From: Shinisaurus crocodilurus
Lineage: Eukaryota; Chordata; Lepidosauria; Squamata; Shinisauridae
Length of the DNA stretch: 64,000 nucleotides
Direction of reading: 5' to 3'
Assembly: GCA_021292165.1 (NCBI GenBank)
Contig: CM037877.1
Span: forward strand, 307,896,834 to 307,960,833
Position numbers and translations under genes: made by a program. The notes below the pieces were generated by a model, which searched no databases, was not told where the DNA came from, and was given only the letters and a program-made list of their open reading frames with translations. This document shows, in pieces, positions 22,645 to 32,731 of the stretch; the first letter of the stretch is position 1, and each line of letters opens with the position of its first letter.

Positions 22645-22742
22645 TTGTGTGTGTGTGGGAAATGTAGCTGATGGTGGGTGGAGCAGGAGCCAAAAGAGGG
22701 TAGAGTTTGCAGCATTGCAGCATGGCCTTCCCTCCTTCGGTG
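22645..22742 (-). repeat. Right arm of the ~95-bp inverted repeat
   Basis: Reverse complement of 21477-21575, differing by a few small changes (for example one extra ATC near the end). Confidence 0.8.
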
Positions 22743-22759
22743 CCGCCCCAGCCAGCCTG

Positions 22760-22799
22760 CCTCTGCCCTCTGCCCTCTGCCCTCTGCCCTCTGTCCCTC
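22760..22799. repeat. (CTGCCCT)n short tandem array
   Basis: About five 7-bp units. Confidence 0.8.
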
Positions 22800-23454
22800 T
22801 CACACACATGTCAAGCATAAGAGGACGCAATTCCCAGAGAGGACCGTGTCTGAAGAGTGACGGGGGACGTTCAGTGTCCTGAGAGCCGGATGCTGCTGGG
22901 GGCCGCATGAAGTTAGGCCGAGGGCTGCAGGTTCCCCACACAAGATGTTTGTGAAGCGCTGCAGTCACTTGCTCCACCATGCCCACGTTACACAATAAGC
23001 ACTTTTCCTCCCCCCCCCCATTTTCTTTTCCAAAATAGGCATTCTTTCCTTCAGAGGTTAATGTAGCGTATGAAGGGCACATGCCGAAAATAATCTCATA
23101 CGGATTCATTTTAGCCACAACGAACATTTGCCACTTTCCCAGTGCAAGCTCATGGATACGCCCACCATGGGAAACAGATTGAAGGACGGTCCTTTGGCCT
23201 GATCCAGCATAGATCTTCTTAAGTTCATATTCTAACCCACTTTACTTATTGTACGGAGTCAGAATGTAAATGTGGTTTGGGGTTATTTGACCTGAGTATG
23301 AGATGGTGGTGATCTCGATCTGTAGTCTTCAACCTTTCCAGAAAAGGTGCACCTAACCCCAACCTGCAACCAGCAGCAACCCACTTTCCATTTTCAGAAT
23401 CGTATTGAGTATTCTTTATATAACTTTTCTTGTCTCATCTCTCCACTGACATAT
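22800..23454. other. Mostly unclassified; CR1 scrap at 23190-23230
   Basis: GGGGGCCGCATGAAG...GGGCTGCAGGTTCCCCAC at 22896-22940 resembles a hAT-type terminus. TCCTTTGGCCTGATCCAGC near 23191 is an old CR1 3' scrap. No gene. Confidence 0.35.
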
Positions 23455-23462
23455 CCTCCCTT

Positions 23463-23738
23463 CAGGGCCGGTGCTACCATTAGGCCAACTAGGCAGCTGC
23501 CTAGTGCGCAGGGCTAAAGGGGGCGCCAGAAACGGCTTGGGGGGGGGAAGCGCTAAAATGCGTATTTTACCAAGTTTGTTTTACCAATCATATCTTGACT
23601 TGTAGTAGAGGGAATTTCACAATTGACTTTTATTTCATAATGGGCATAGGGCTGGAGGGAGGGAGGGCTCAAGTGGGAAGGGGGGGGGCTAAATATCTGA
23701 TCTTGCCTAGGGCACCAAACTGCCTTGCACCGGCCCTG
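23463..23738. mobile_element. hAT MITE, family C (CAGGGCCGGTGC ends)
   Basis: 276 bp with inverted ends CAGGGCCGGTGC / GCACCGGCCCTG and a perfect 8-bp duplication CCTCCCTT at 23455-23462 and 23739-23746. The ends resemble the Zaphod/Tip100 branch of hAT, from memory. No transposase. Confidence 0.88.
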
Positions 23739-23746
23739 CCTCCCTT

Positions 23747-24756
23747 CTCCCTCCCCCCCCTTCTCTCCCTGCCCCAAAGATTTCTCTTGATGCCACTGCT
23801 CTAATCCATGTTAGGTCAGGTTGCAACCTGAGGTGGGTCTCAAGCCAGCCGTTGAAGCCCAGGGATCGAGTCTATGCAGGGAGTGACCAGCTCAATGAAA
23901 GATGGTGGTCCTCCTTCTGCCAGTCGGCATAGTTCAGCTGCACTCATTCAGAGCTGGCGCCTCAGCACCCTACGCCAAGCAGCTGACAAGAGAATATCTG
24001 GAAGGTGGAGGAGAGCAGCTGGAATCCAGAGCAGGATTTGGCCCTCCCACTACAAAGTGCTGGCAAGTGTCAGTGGAAGGAAGCGTTGGTGATGGGACGA
24101 CTGAGATATAAGCAGCACACAGGTAGCATCAAGGAGAGGGGGAGGCACAAAGAACACCTCCAGGCTTACCTGGAAAGGAATTGTGGAGCCAAGTCACGAA
24201 GAGAGGCGGCTTGAAAATGGTTGTCCAAGAGAGCCTTTTCCTGAGGCAAACCCACTGAGATCTTAGGGTGGACACCTAGGCATCACCAAAACAGTGGACA
24301 AAAGTGGGCACAGATATGCGTAACAGTTGCATATGCTAATTTATAAGTATAGATGCGAATTTAGAAATAATGGCTGCGACGACACGGTCCCTTACACTTT
24401 AGGACCGGACGTGTAAACCCTTCTCAGGCTAAGCACCAACATTTAAAAACCTGAGGGGAAGGTCAAATGAAACCTTTCCCCTACCGATGAGGGAAAAGAT
24501 TAATACAGGATATGAAGGATCTATTTTAAATCTATGATACTGTGGCTACAAAGGTGTGTGTGTAGATTTAACAGTAATGCAGGTTAATAACGCCAAGCTG
24601 ACACGTAGGATTTGGGTAGCAAACAAAATAAAAATAAGTTTATTTTAATTCTCAAAATCTTAGTTCCAGAAAATAACTTTAAACCTGCCTACCCCCCAAA
24701 CACTTTGTAATCAACCTAAGTCCCTATAACTCCAAATACTTTCACTCTTCAGACAA
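23747..24756. other. Unclassified stretch
   Basis: No gene or repeat recognised between the hAT MITE and the CR1 3' end. Confidence 0.3.
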
Positions 24757-24846
24757 TCATAGAATCATAGAATCATAGAAAAGTAGAGTTGGAAGGGGCC
24801 TACAAGGCCATCGAGTCCAACCCCCTACTCAATGCAGGAATCTAGG

Positions 24847-27708
24847 TCAAAGCATCTCTGACAGATGTCTGTCCAGCTGCACCTTGAATGCCTCCAGAGT
24901 GGGAGAGCCCACAACCTCCCTAGGTAGTTGATTCCATTGTCTTATTGCTCTGACAGTCAGGAAATTTTTCCTGATGTTTAGGTGGAATCTAGGTTCCTGT
25001 AACTTGAGCCCATTATTCTGTGTCCTGCAAACTGGGATGATCAAGAAGAGATCCTTGCCCTCCTCTGTGTGACATCCCTTCAAATACTGGAAGAGTGCGA
25101 TCATATCTCCCCTCAGTCTCCTCTTCTGAAGGCTAAACATGCCCAGTTCTTTCAGTCTCTCCTCATAGGGCCTTGTTTCCAGTCCCTTTATCATCCTTGT
25201 TGCCCTCCTCTGAACCCTCTCCAGTTTGTCTATGTCCTTCTTAAAGTGAGGTGCCCAGAACTGGACGCAGTACTCAAGATGAGGCCTAACCAGTGCCGAG
25301 TAAAGGGGAATTATCACTTCCCGCGATTTGGAAGCTATACTTCTATTAATACAGCCCAAAATTGCATTTGCCTTCTTTGCAGCCACATCGCATTCAGTTT
25401 GTGATCTACCACAATTCCAAGATCCTTCTCACTTGTAGTATTGTTGAGCCAAGTGTCCCCCATTCTGTAACTCTGCATTTGGTTTCCTCTCCCTAGGTGC
25501 AGCACTAGGGAGAGGAATTTATCCCTATTCAATTTCATTCTGTTGTTTTCGGCCCAGCGCTCCAGCCTATCGAGGTCACTTTGAATTTTGTTTCTGTCTT
25601 CCAGAGTATTAGCTGTTCCACCCAACCTTGTGTCATCTGCAAATTTGATAAGCATTCCCTGTACCTCCTCATCCAAGTCATTAATAAAAATGTTGAAGAG
25701 CACCGGGCCCAGGACCGAGCCCTGTGGTACCCCGCTCGTTACCTCTCCCCAGTTTGAGAAGGAACCATTGATAAGCACTCTTTGAGTCCGATTCTGTAGC
25801 CAATTGTGGATCCACCTGATAGTTGTTCCATCTAGCCCACTCTTAGCTAGCTTACTAATCAGGATATCATGAGGCACTTTGTCGAAAGCTTTGCTGAAGT
25901 CCAGATATATAATGTCCACAGCATTCCCACAGTCCACAACGGAGGTTACCCGATCAAAAAATGAGATCAGATTAGTCTGACAGGATTTGTTCTTGACAAA
26001 TCCATGCTGGCTTCTAGTAATCACTGCATTGTTTTCAAGGTGCTTGCAGACTGACTTCTTTATAATCTGCTCAAAAATCTTCCCGGGGATTGATGTCAGA
26101 CTGACTGGCCTATAGTTCCCAGGTTCCTCCTTCTTGCCCTTTTTGAAGATGGGAACAACATTTGCCCTCCTCCAGTCGTCTGGCACTTCACCTGTCCTCC
26201 ATGATTTCTCAAAGATAATAGACAGTGGTTCTGAGAGTTCTTCTGCCAGTTCCTTTATTACTCTAGGATGCAGCTCATCAGGCCCTGGAGATTTAAACTC
26301 GTTCAGAGTAATCAGGTGCTCCTTGACCATTTGCCTATCAATCTCAAGCTGCAATCCTGCCCCTTCAGTCTGCACTTCAGGTTTGCCAGGGGGGTCATAG
26401 ACCCTCTTTTGGGAGAAGACCGAGCTGAAGTAGGAATTGAACACTTCTGACTTTTCTTTGTCTTCTGTTATCAATTTGCCATCCTCATTGCGTAGTTGAA
26501 CCACCAGTTCTTTCTTCTGTCTTTTACTGTGCATGTATCTGAAGAAAGCTTTTTTGTTGCTTTTAGCATTCCTCGCTAACCTTAGCTCATTCTCAGCTTT
26601 AGCCTTCCTGACACTATTCCTGCAGTTCTGTGCTACCTGCCTGTACTCTTCACTTGTAGCCTGTCCTTCCTTCCACTTCCTATACGTGTCCTTTTTTGTT
26701 TTCAGGTCATCTTTGAGTTTATTGTGAAACCACATTGGCTTCTTCTGTTGCCCTCTGCGTTTTTTCCTTGTGGGAATTGTTTGCAATTGTGCCTTTAAAA
26801 TTTCCTTTTTTAAAAACTCCCACCCCTCCTGGGCTCCCTTTCTCGTGAGAGTCACTTGCCATGGGATCTTACTAATCATTGTTCTGAGTTTGTTAAAATT
26901 GGCGTTCCTAAAATCCAGGGTACGTGTTTGGCTACACTCAGCTTTTGCTTCCGTTAGAATCAAGAACTCAAGTATAACATGGTCACTTTCCCCCAGAGTT
27001 CCCGAAACTGCCACTTTATCCACTAACTCGTCTCTGTTGGTTAGAATCAGGTCAAGGATAGCCGATCCTCTAGTTCCTTCCTCCACTTTCTGTAGGAGGA
27101 AGTTATCAGCAGCACAGCTCAGGAATTTCTTGGAGGGGCCATGTTTGGCTGAATAAGTCTCCCAACAGATATCAGGGAAATTGAAGTCTCCCATTACTAC
27201 CACATCGTGCCTCCTTGAAACAATGGCAATTTGTTTTTCAAAAGTTCCATCCTCGTCTTCTCCTTGATTGGGTGGTCGGTAGTAGACTCCAACCGCCATG
27301 TTCGTTTTATTCTTTGCCCCCTTTATTTTAACCCAGATGCTCTCAATGGGGCTGCCAAGCTCCTCTTCCTGTATCTCTGTGCAGATACGTATTTTTAACA
27401 TACAGTGCAACTCCACCTCCCTTTCTGTTGCTTCTGTTCCTTTTGAACAAGTTATACCCTTCAATTGCTGTATTCCAGTCATGGGAGTCATCCCACCAGG
27501 TTTCAGTTATCCCTATCAAGTCGTACTTGCCCTCATGTATCAAAAATTCAAGTTCTTCTTGTTTGTTGCCCATACTCTGGGCATTAGTATAGAGACATCG
27601 AAGACTATGTGCTTTATAGTCCGACTTTCCCCCTACATTTTGTGGTAGACTATCAATGGGCACCGCTGGAGCTGTTCTCTCCATTGTGGCATAGAGGCCT
27701 TCTTCCAT
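24847..27708 (-). pseudogene. CR1 ORF2: endonuclease and reverse transcriptase, two frameshifts
   Basis: Encodes the endonuclease/reverse transcriptase that nicks target DNA and primes cDNA synthesis. It starts at ATG 27708, 38 bp after ORF1. The first frame holds the start of the APE-type endonuclease (CLYTNAQSMGNK, ITETWW). A shift near 27395 moves to the 27491-25335 frame, which holds YYRPPN, MGDFNFPDICWE and GESDHVILEF (the remaining endonuclease motifs), then RT motifs IIYLDFSKAFDKVP, SGVPQGSVLGP and the catalytic FADD at residues 617-620 of that 718-codon frame. A second shift near 25386 comes from loss of about 13 bp after DHKLN. The 25386-24847 frame then gives the C-terminus. All catalytic residues I know for these domains are present, so inactivation looks recent. 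Confidence 0.93.
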
Positions 27709-27746
27709 TGGTACCCCCGAGTTTATGTCTCCCTCCCTTGTTGGAT

Positions 27747-28775
27747 TCAGTTTAAAGCCCTCCTGATTAAGTTCCTCATGCTGTGGCCAAACACATTCTT
27801 CCCAGTCCTTGTGAGGTGCAACCCATCCTTTGCCAGCAGTCCATCTTCCAGGAAGTGTAGCCCGTGGTCCCAGAATCCAAATCCCTCACGTCGGCTCCAC
27901 CTTCGTAGCCAGTCATTCACTCGGAGTATTTTTCTTTCCCTTTCTATGCCTCTTCCAAGTACTGGAAGGATGGATGAGAAAACTATCTGGGCCCCGAAGT
28001 TCTTGAGTTCCATTCCCAACTCTTCAAAGTCTGCCGTGATTTCTTTATAACTCCGCTTGGCAGTATCATTTGTACCCACGTGGAAGAGAAGAAAGGGGTA
28101 TGTGTCGGTGGGCTGCATGAGTCTCGGCAGCTGCTCTGACACATCCTTAATCCGTGCCCCGGGGAGACAGCACACCTGGCGAGTCCATGGGTCTTTGCGA
28201 CATACTTTGGCTTCGATCCCCCGCAGGAGGGAGTCTCCCACTACGAGTACTCTTCTCTTCCTCTTGCTGTAGGCCTTGGTTTGATTGCCTCCACTTGACT
28301 GACCCTCAGCCTCTTGCTCGCTGTCACGTTGGGTGCCCGGTAATCCGTCCTCTGCAGGCTGTCCTCTGCTCTCGTCCTCAAGTACATGGAAGCGGTTCCA
28401 TAGCTCCACTGCTTCCACAGGCACAGAGTGTCTTGTAGTTCTTCTGCTCCTAACAGTCACCCTTTTCCAGGGAGTTCCCCCTGCGTTATTTTCCCTTGCC
28501 TCTGCAGTCTCCGACTCCGCCTCTTCCTGCCGTTGCCCTTCTGGCTCCTGTACTGTGCTTTGGTGCTGTAGATCCACCGTTCTGTCTAAGAACTCCTCGC
28601 TTTCTCTTATGCTCCTGAGGGTTGACACTTGCTGCTCCAGTCCTCTGACCTTTTCTTCCAACAGCGTGACCAGCTTGCACTTGTTGCACGTGTAGGCCAT
28701 GTCGATCTCCGGCAGGAAAACAAACATTGCACACCCCTTGCAGGTCACCACCACTGCTGAGTCCTTTCCTTCCAT
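27747..28775 (-). CDS. CR1 ORF1 protein with SGNH esterase domain, intact
   Basis: 342 codons, no interruption. ORF1 proteins of CR1 bind nucleic acid and help assemble the transposition particle; the CR1 group is known to carry an esterase in ORF1. Seen here: two cysteine pairs near the N-terminus (C12/C15 and C30/C33), a short heptad-like segment at 38-56, a charged linker, then an SGNH hydrolase: GDS at 180-182 (nucleophile serine), HVGTND at 232-237 (oxyanion asparagine) and DGLH at 317-320 (catalytic aspartate and histidine). The start ATG at 28775 is chosen because the cysteine pairs follow directly. It is a transposon protein, not a host gene. Confidence 0.92.
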   Translation of the reverse strand: MEGKDSAVVVTCKGCAMFVFLPEIDMAYTCNKCKLVTLLEEKVRGLEQQVSTLRSIRESEEFLDRTVDLQHQSTVQEPEGQRQEEAESETAEARENNAGGTPWKRVTVRSRRTTRHSVPVEAVELWNRFHVLEDESRGQPAEDGLPGTQRDSEQEAEGQSSGGNQTKAYSKRKRRVLVVGDSLLRGIEAKVCRKDPWTRQVCCLPGARIKDVSEQLPRLMQPTDTYPFLLFHVGTNDTAKRSYKEITADFEELGMELKNFGAQIVFSSILPVLGRGIERERKILRVNDWLRRWSRREGFGFWDHGLHFLEDGLLAKDGLHLTRTGKNVFGHSMRNLIRRALN

Positions 28776-28993
28776 AGTGCTCTGTTTCTGTCTTCCTAGA
28801 AGTTTTTTTTTTTAGGGACCTCCCCCTTGACCTCCCCTGCCGAACTCCGCTGCCAAACTCCTGTTTTCTCTCCCTGTGCGCTCGCTCTGTTCGCTCGCTC
28901 TCTGGGAGCCTGCTTGCCTTATCACAGCCCCAAAAACAGCTGGAGCCTCTCTCCTGTTGTGCTCCTGCTCAGCTGGGAGTCAGGAACAGAATG

Positions 28994-29098
28994 AGCTGTC
29001 AGGCCACACCCTTCCTTTTAAGCTCTCAGGCCACACCCTTCCCTTTCAGCTCTCAGGCCACACCCTTCCCTTTCAGCTCTCAGGCCACACCCTTCCCT
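28994..29098 (-). promoter_or_regulatory. 27-bp tandem repeats in CR1 5' region
   Basis: Four units start at 28994, 29021, 29048 and 29075, exactly 27 bp apart, each containing CAGGCCACACCCTTCC on the plus strand. They lie upstream of ORF1 in the CR1 orientation. Repeated units in this position can act as promoter monomers in other LINEs, so a promoter role is inference. Confidence 0.65.
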
Positions 29099-29110
29099 GC
29101 ACTGATTCCT

Positions 29111-29488
29111 CTCAAAACTCCTGACAGACAAGACACGAATATAACCCATCTAACCTAACTCCCCAACTCCCCAACACCCTCTCAACTCTCACTCCAACAC
29201 TCCTTATATGCTCCTCCCCCCACTCTTTCCAAGACATCACAAACCACACCCACTCGGTTCAACATTCTATACTCACTAAACATACTAATGCAGACATACA
29301 CCAGGGAACTGAATTGTGGGGTTACGCCACAATGGCTATAATTTAAATAGAAATACAACAGTCTCACCATAGTGGGTAAGACTGTGACCAGGTGACCTGT
29401 GTGCCCGCATCTCAGTCTACTGTCCAGGCTCTCTGCGGATGGGCAACTCCAAGGCCCTCCGCGTTCCTTCCCTTCTTATGGTTCATTG
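29111..29488. other. Unclassified, possibly CR1 5' end or target flank
   Basis: CT-rich to about 29240, then ordinary DNA. The CR1 5' boundary may lie within it. Confidence 0.3.
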
Positions 29489-29496
29489 CCTTTAAG

Positions 29497-30076
29497 CAGG
29501 GCCGGATTAAGATAGGGGCTATTGGAGCTGCAGCTCCAGGCCCCTACCATAAAATAGGCCCACAGCCGGCCCGGCAGCGCGCGGCGCACCCACTTGCCCG
29601 AGCCGCGCCGCTGCCGCGCTGCCGCACTTGCCCGTCGAGACGCCAGGCAGCGGCTCCCTCGTGGCGGTGGCGGCGGCTCTTCCCGCCGGGGACCTGCGAC
29701 TCTGCAAGATGCCCCGTCTGTCCGGCTCGGGAGAGCCAAAGCCACTCCGATAAGGTAAGGTGGTTGCCCGCGCGCGCGCCTGCCTCTGACCCGGTTCTCA
29801 CGGCCTGGTGGCAGGACTGGCGCGCCGGCGGCGGCCCAGCGGGGAAGCAGCAGCATGCGTGGCTCTGGCTGGGCGCCGACGGACTCCCCCGGGTCAGCCT
29901 TCCCCAACTGGGTGCCCACCAGCGGTGTTGGACTACAACTCCCATCGTGCTGGCTGGGGGTGATGGGGGCTACAGTCCAGTTCACCTGGAGGGCGCCAGG
30001 TTGGGGGAGGCTGGCCGGGGGTGGGTGGGGACAAAATCCTCAGCACCAGGCCCATAATGGTCTTAATCTGGCCCTG
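29497..30076 (+). mobile_element. hAT element with CpG-rich interior (family C relative)
   Basis: 580 bp with ends CAGGGCCGGATTAAGA and TCTTAATCTGGCCCTG and a perfect 8-bp duplication CCTTTAAG at 29489-29496 and 30077-30084. About 29560-29880 is very CpG-rich and contains a short ATG frame followed by GATAAGGTAAGG, which looks like a splice donor. That fits a retained promoter and first exon of a former autonomous element. The 169- to 221-codon frames across it are GC-driven and not supported as genes. Confidence 0.88.
29895..30013. mobile_element. hAT MITE, family B, nested in the larger hAT element
   Basis: Ends CAGCCTTCCCCAAC and GTTGGGGGAGGCTG, with the shared GTTGGACTACAACTCCCATC arm. 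The flanking 8-mers CCCCGGGT and GCCGGGGG match at 5 of 8 positions. Confidence 0.75.
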
Positions 30077-30084
30077 CCTTTAAG

Positions 30085-31308
30085 CAGGCTTTGGGTTGGA
30101 CAGCCCTTCAATGAGGGGACAGCTTCCAATAGAGGACTGTCCTCTGTAAAGTAGGACAGGTGGCCTTCCCAAGAGGCTTCCAACTCTCTCCTGATGCATG
30201 TGGGCCAAAACTACAGGGAATAGGAGACATAGGGTGGGGGGCAGCTCTTCTATTCCTTCCACCCCTTGATAGGGTTGCCTCCTGGTAGGGAGGGAAGCCC
30301 TCCAGCATTAGGCAAGGCACAGAATCTTTGGCTCCACAAGTACAATCTTCCCATGCGGTAAGGAAGGTTGAGGAATGAGGTGTCTGGACGGTAAAAAAAA
30401 ACCCCGACAGGGTCTCCCTGGGGATCTTCGTACCCCAAAACCATAGCCACCTTCACCATTGTTAAAGACAGATCTGTGAGCGATATAATTACTTTCCGTG
30501 GAGTGTGAGAGCTGGGAGTGGGGCGGGATGAGTCCACTGGCTCTGCTTGCACATCTGAACTGTGTCGTGATTCCAGGGCTGGGGAAAGACCAATCCCCCT
30601 GGAGCTGGACCTTGGCCATGGACAGGGCTTCTGCTGGCGTTGCACTATGTACTATACTTGGAATGATCCCAGCTCCCCCCTTGGGAAGACGGCTCAACCG
30701 CACAATAAATTGCCATGTCAGAAAAAGTTTCCTCTGGATATTTTTGTCTGCATTTTCCATTTCGCCGTTTCTGCTTATTTACATTCATTCACAGGCTTCT
30801 GGCGGAGATGGGTAGCGAGAGCTGCTGTGAGCCAGGCAAAGGCTGAGCGGGTAGAAGAGTGAAGCTAAGTGTGTTCTCAAAAAGCCCCAAAGGTCTGGAA
30901 GCCCGGCCCTGAAGAGTTCCAACCAAGTGGTTCAGGATGCAAATGGAGCGATGCTTTTAGCATTGCTGCCGCTCGCCTGGAATACAGATAGACCACCTCC
31001 CCTGGCTGCAAAGGGCGAGAACTCTCCCTCCTCAAGTATTTCTTCCGTGCTGTCTGTTCAACCTTGCAGGCTCCACACAGGGGTTGGCAACTTACCCGAT
31101 TTATCCACAGGGCTTTATGCAGCTCCCTGGCAGGGCTCTGAATGCAGGCCTGCCCGAGGGACAGAGGGTGCAAATTTGAAAGAGGCTAGGTTGGCGTCAA
31201 ACGTAGGCATGGCTGGGCAGCCGCCAAGGGCCCAAGCCCCAATAGGGGCCCACTGACAAGAGCACCCTGGAGTTGCTCCTCCTCTTCCCCATTGCAACCT
31301 GCTTCTTC
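30085..31308. other. Unclassified stretch
   Basis: No gene recognised. Frames of 105-150 codons on both strands overlap and lack domain signatures. Confidence 0.3.
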
Positions 31309-31400
31309 ATCATAGCAAAGTAGAGTGGGAAGGGGCCTACCAGGCCATCGAGTCCAACCCCCTGCTCAATGCAGGAATCCAGGTCAAAGCATCCCTGCCA
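31309..31400 (-). repeat. CR1 3' end scrap
   Basis: Antisense CR1 3' terminus with CATCGAGTCCAACCCCCTGC, lacking most of the terminal repeat. Confidence 0.85.
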
Positions 31401-31620
31401 CAGCCGACTTGTTCACTGGCTCTCTGCCTGTCAAGGAAGCAAGTGGTAGCAATTATGAGCAAGAGAACGAGGAGCGAGAGCAGCTGGTGGTAATGGTGGT
31501 GAGAAGGTGGACTCATGGAGAGAGGAGACCCATTGAGGCCGGTTTTCATCCAAGCCCCTCAAAAACTTGGTGTGGCTAGGTTGTGCTTAAGGGGGAAACT
31601 GTGCCATTGATTTGCATATA

Positions 31621-31853
31621 GCCAGTGTGGCGTAGTGGTGAGAGTGTTGGACTGGGGACTCGGGAGATCCGGGTTCCAGTCCCCACTCGGCCATGAAGCT
31701 CACTGGGTGACTTTGGGCCAGTCACTGACTCTCAGCCTAACCTACCTCACAGGGTTGTTGTGATGATAAAATGGAGAGGAGGATTATGTAAGCCGCCTTG
31801 GGTTCCTTTCAGGAAAAAAGGCGGGGTATAAATATAATAAATAAATAAATAAA
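31621..31853 (+). repeat. tRNA-headed MIR-type SINE
   Basis: Full-length copy with head, core, CCGCCTTGGGTTCCTT tail and ATAA repeats. Confidence 0.92.
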
Positions 31854-31884
31854 AATATATTTGCATATGACTCAAACAATGGTT

Positions 31885-31951
31885 TATCTTTACAATAACA
31901 CTGTGAATTAGGTTAGGCTGAGGGAGAGTTACTGGCCCAAAGACAGTCTGG
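31885..31951 (-). repeat. MIR-like SINE core fragment
   Basis: AATAACACTGTGAATTAGGTTAGGCTGAG followed by ACTGGCCCAAAG is an antisense MIR-type core, truncated at the LTR duplication. Confidence 0.55.
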
Positions 31952-31956
31952 GGAGG

Positions 31957-32626
31957 TGTTGTGATATGTATCACTTCACCAGCTGTAGCACACCGTTTAC
32001 ACATGGAAAGAACAGAATGGCTGTAAACAAGTTTGTTATGTCTTTCTGGGTTCTCGTGCTCTCGCAGGGGTTACTAAAGTGTGGGAAACAGTATGAGCTA
32101 GTCACATGGTTTAGATGTTCTGATGACGTACTAACTTGTTTTCTGTCTGAAGCCATCTTAGAGAGAGGCAGGACTGCTTTCTCTTTTCTCCTTTGTTCTT
32201 CTTGCTGGACTTTTGTCACTGCAACAATGTAACTTCTTTGCTGAGGTGGAGTGAAGCTCAACTTACTCCACTGGATGTAATGCTTGCTATGCATTTATAC
32301 TCTGCACATGGACTGTAACTAGGAAATGTATACTCTGTAGAACTTTACTTGCTAAGTGAATAAACAGGTAGAATTAGACCTGTGGTGTTCCAGAGTGTTT
32401 CCTGACTCCATGGATTAATCTGCAAATGGGGAAGCTGGAAGCAAGTTGGATTACAGGCAGGCTGGGCTGGCATCTTCTTCACAACACGCTGTACGCTGCA
32501 AAAAGGGGGGAGCTGAGATCTGGAAGTTCTGTGTGTGGAATAACAGGCCTCTGCTAGCACACAGACAGGATTCCAAATCTCCCATGCGCACACGCACTCT
32601 GCTGCTCACGCACACACGCACCAACA
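31957..32626 (+). repeat. Solo LTR, 670 bp (LTR 1)
   Basis: Begins TGTTG and ends CAACA (5-bp inverted ends), with a perfect 5-bp duplication GGAGG at 31952-31956 and 32627-32631. A polyadenylation signal AATAAA lies at 32359-32364, about 60% along, leaving a U5-like remainder. No internal retroviral sequence remains, so it is a solo LTR left by recombination. It could be an endogenous retrovirus or Gypsy LTR; the 5-bp duplication does not decide. Confidence 0.75.
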
Positions 32627-32651
32627 GGAGGTTCGTGTCTGAGCAGACATT

Positions 32652-32727
32652 TCATAGAATCATAGAATCATAGAAAAGTAGAGTTGGAAGGGGCCTACAA
32701 GGCCATCGAGTCCAACCCCCTGCTCAG
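32652..32727 (-). repeat. CR1 3' end scrap
   Basis: Antisense CR1 terminus with three TCATAGAA repeats, truncated after the CCCCCTGCTCA word. Confidence 0.88.
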
Positions 32728-32731
32728 GTCT

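Larger units (their letters stand above)
24757..29110 (-). mobile_element. Nearly complete CR1 LINE
   Basis: About 4.3 kb on the minus strand: 5' region with four 27-bp repeats, ORF1, a 38-bp gap, ORF2 and the 3' terminus with three ATTCTATG-like units at 24758-24780. The exact 5' end is uncertain because no target duplication was found, so 29110 is an estimate. It is the most complete autonomous-type element in the window. Confidence 0.93.

Noticed and set aside
26134..27156. Plus-strand frames of 60-128 codons over the CR1
   Set aside because: Antisense shadows of CR1 ORF2.
29392..30057. 221-codon plus-strand and 169-codon minus-strand frames, alanine- and arginine-rich
   Set aside because: They lie across a hAT element and its CpG-rich interior; composition explains the openness and no domain is visible.
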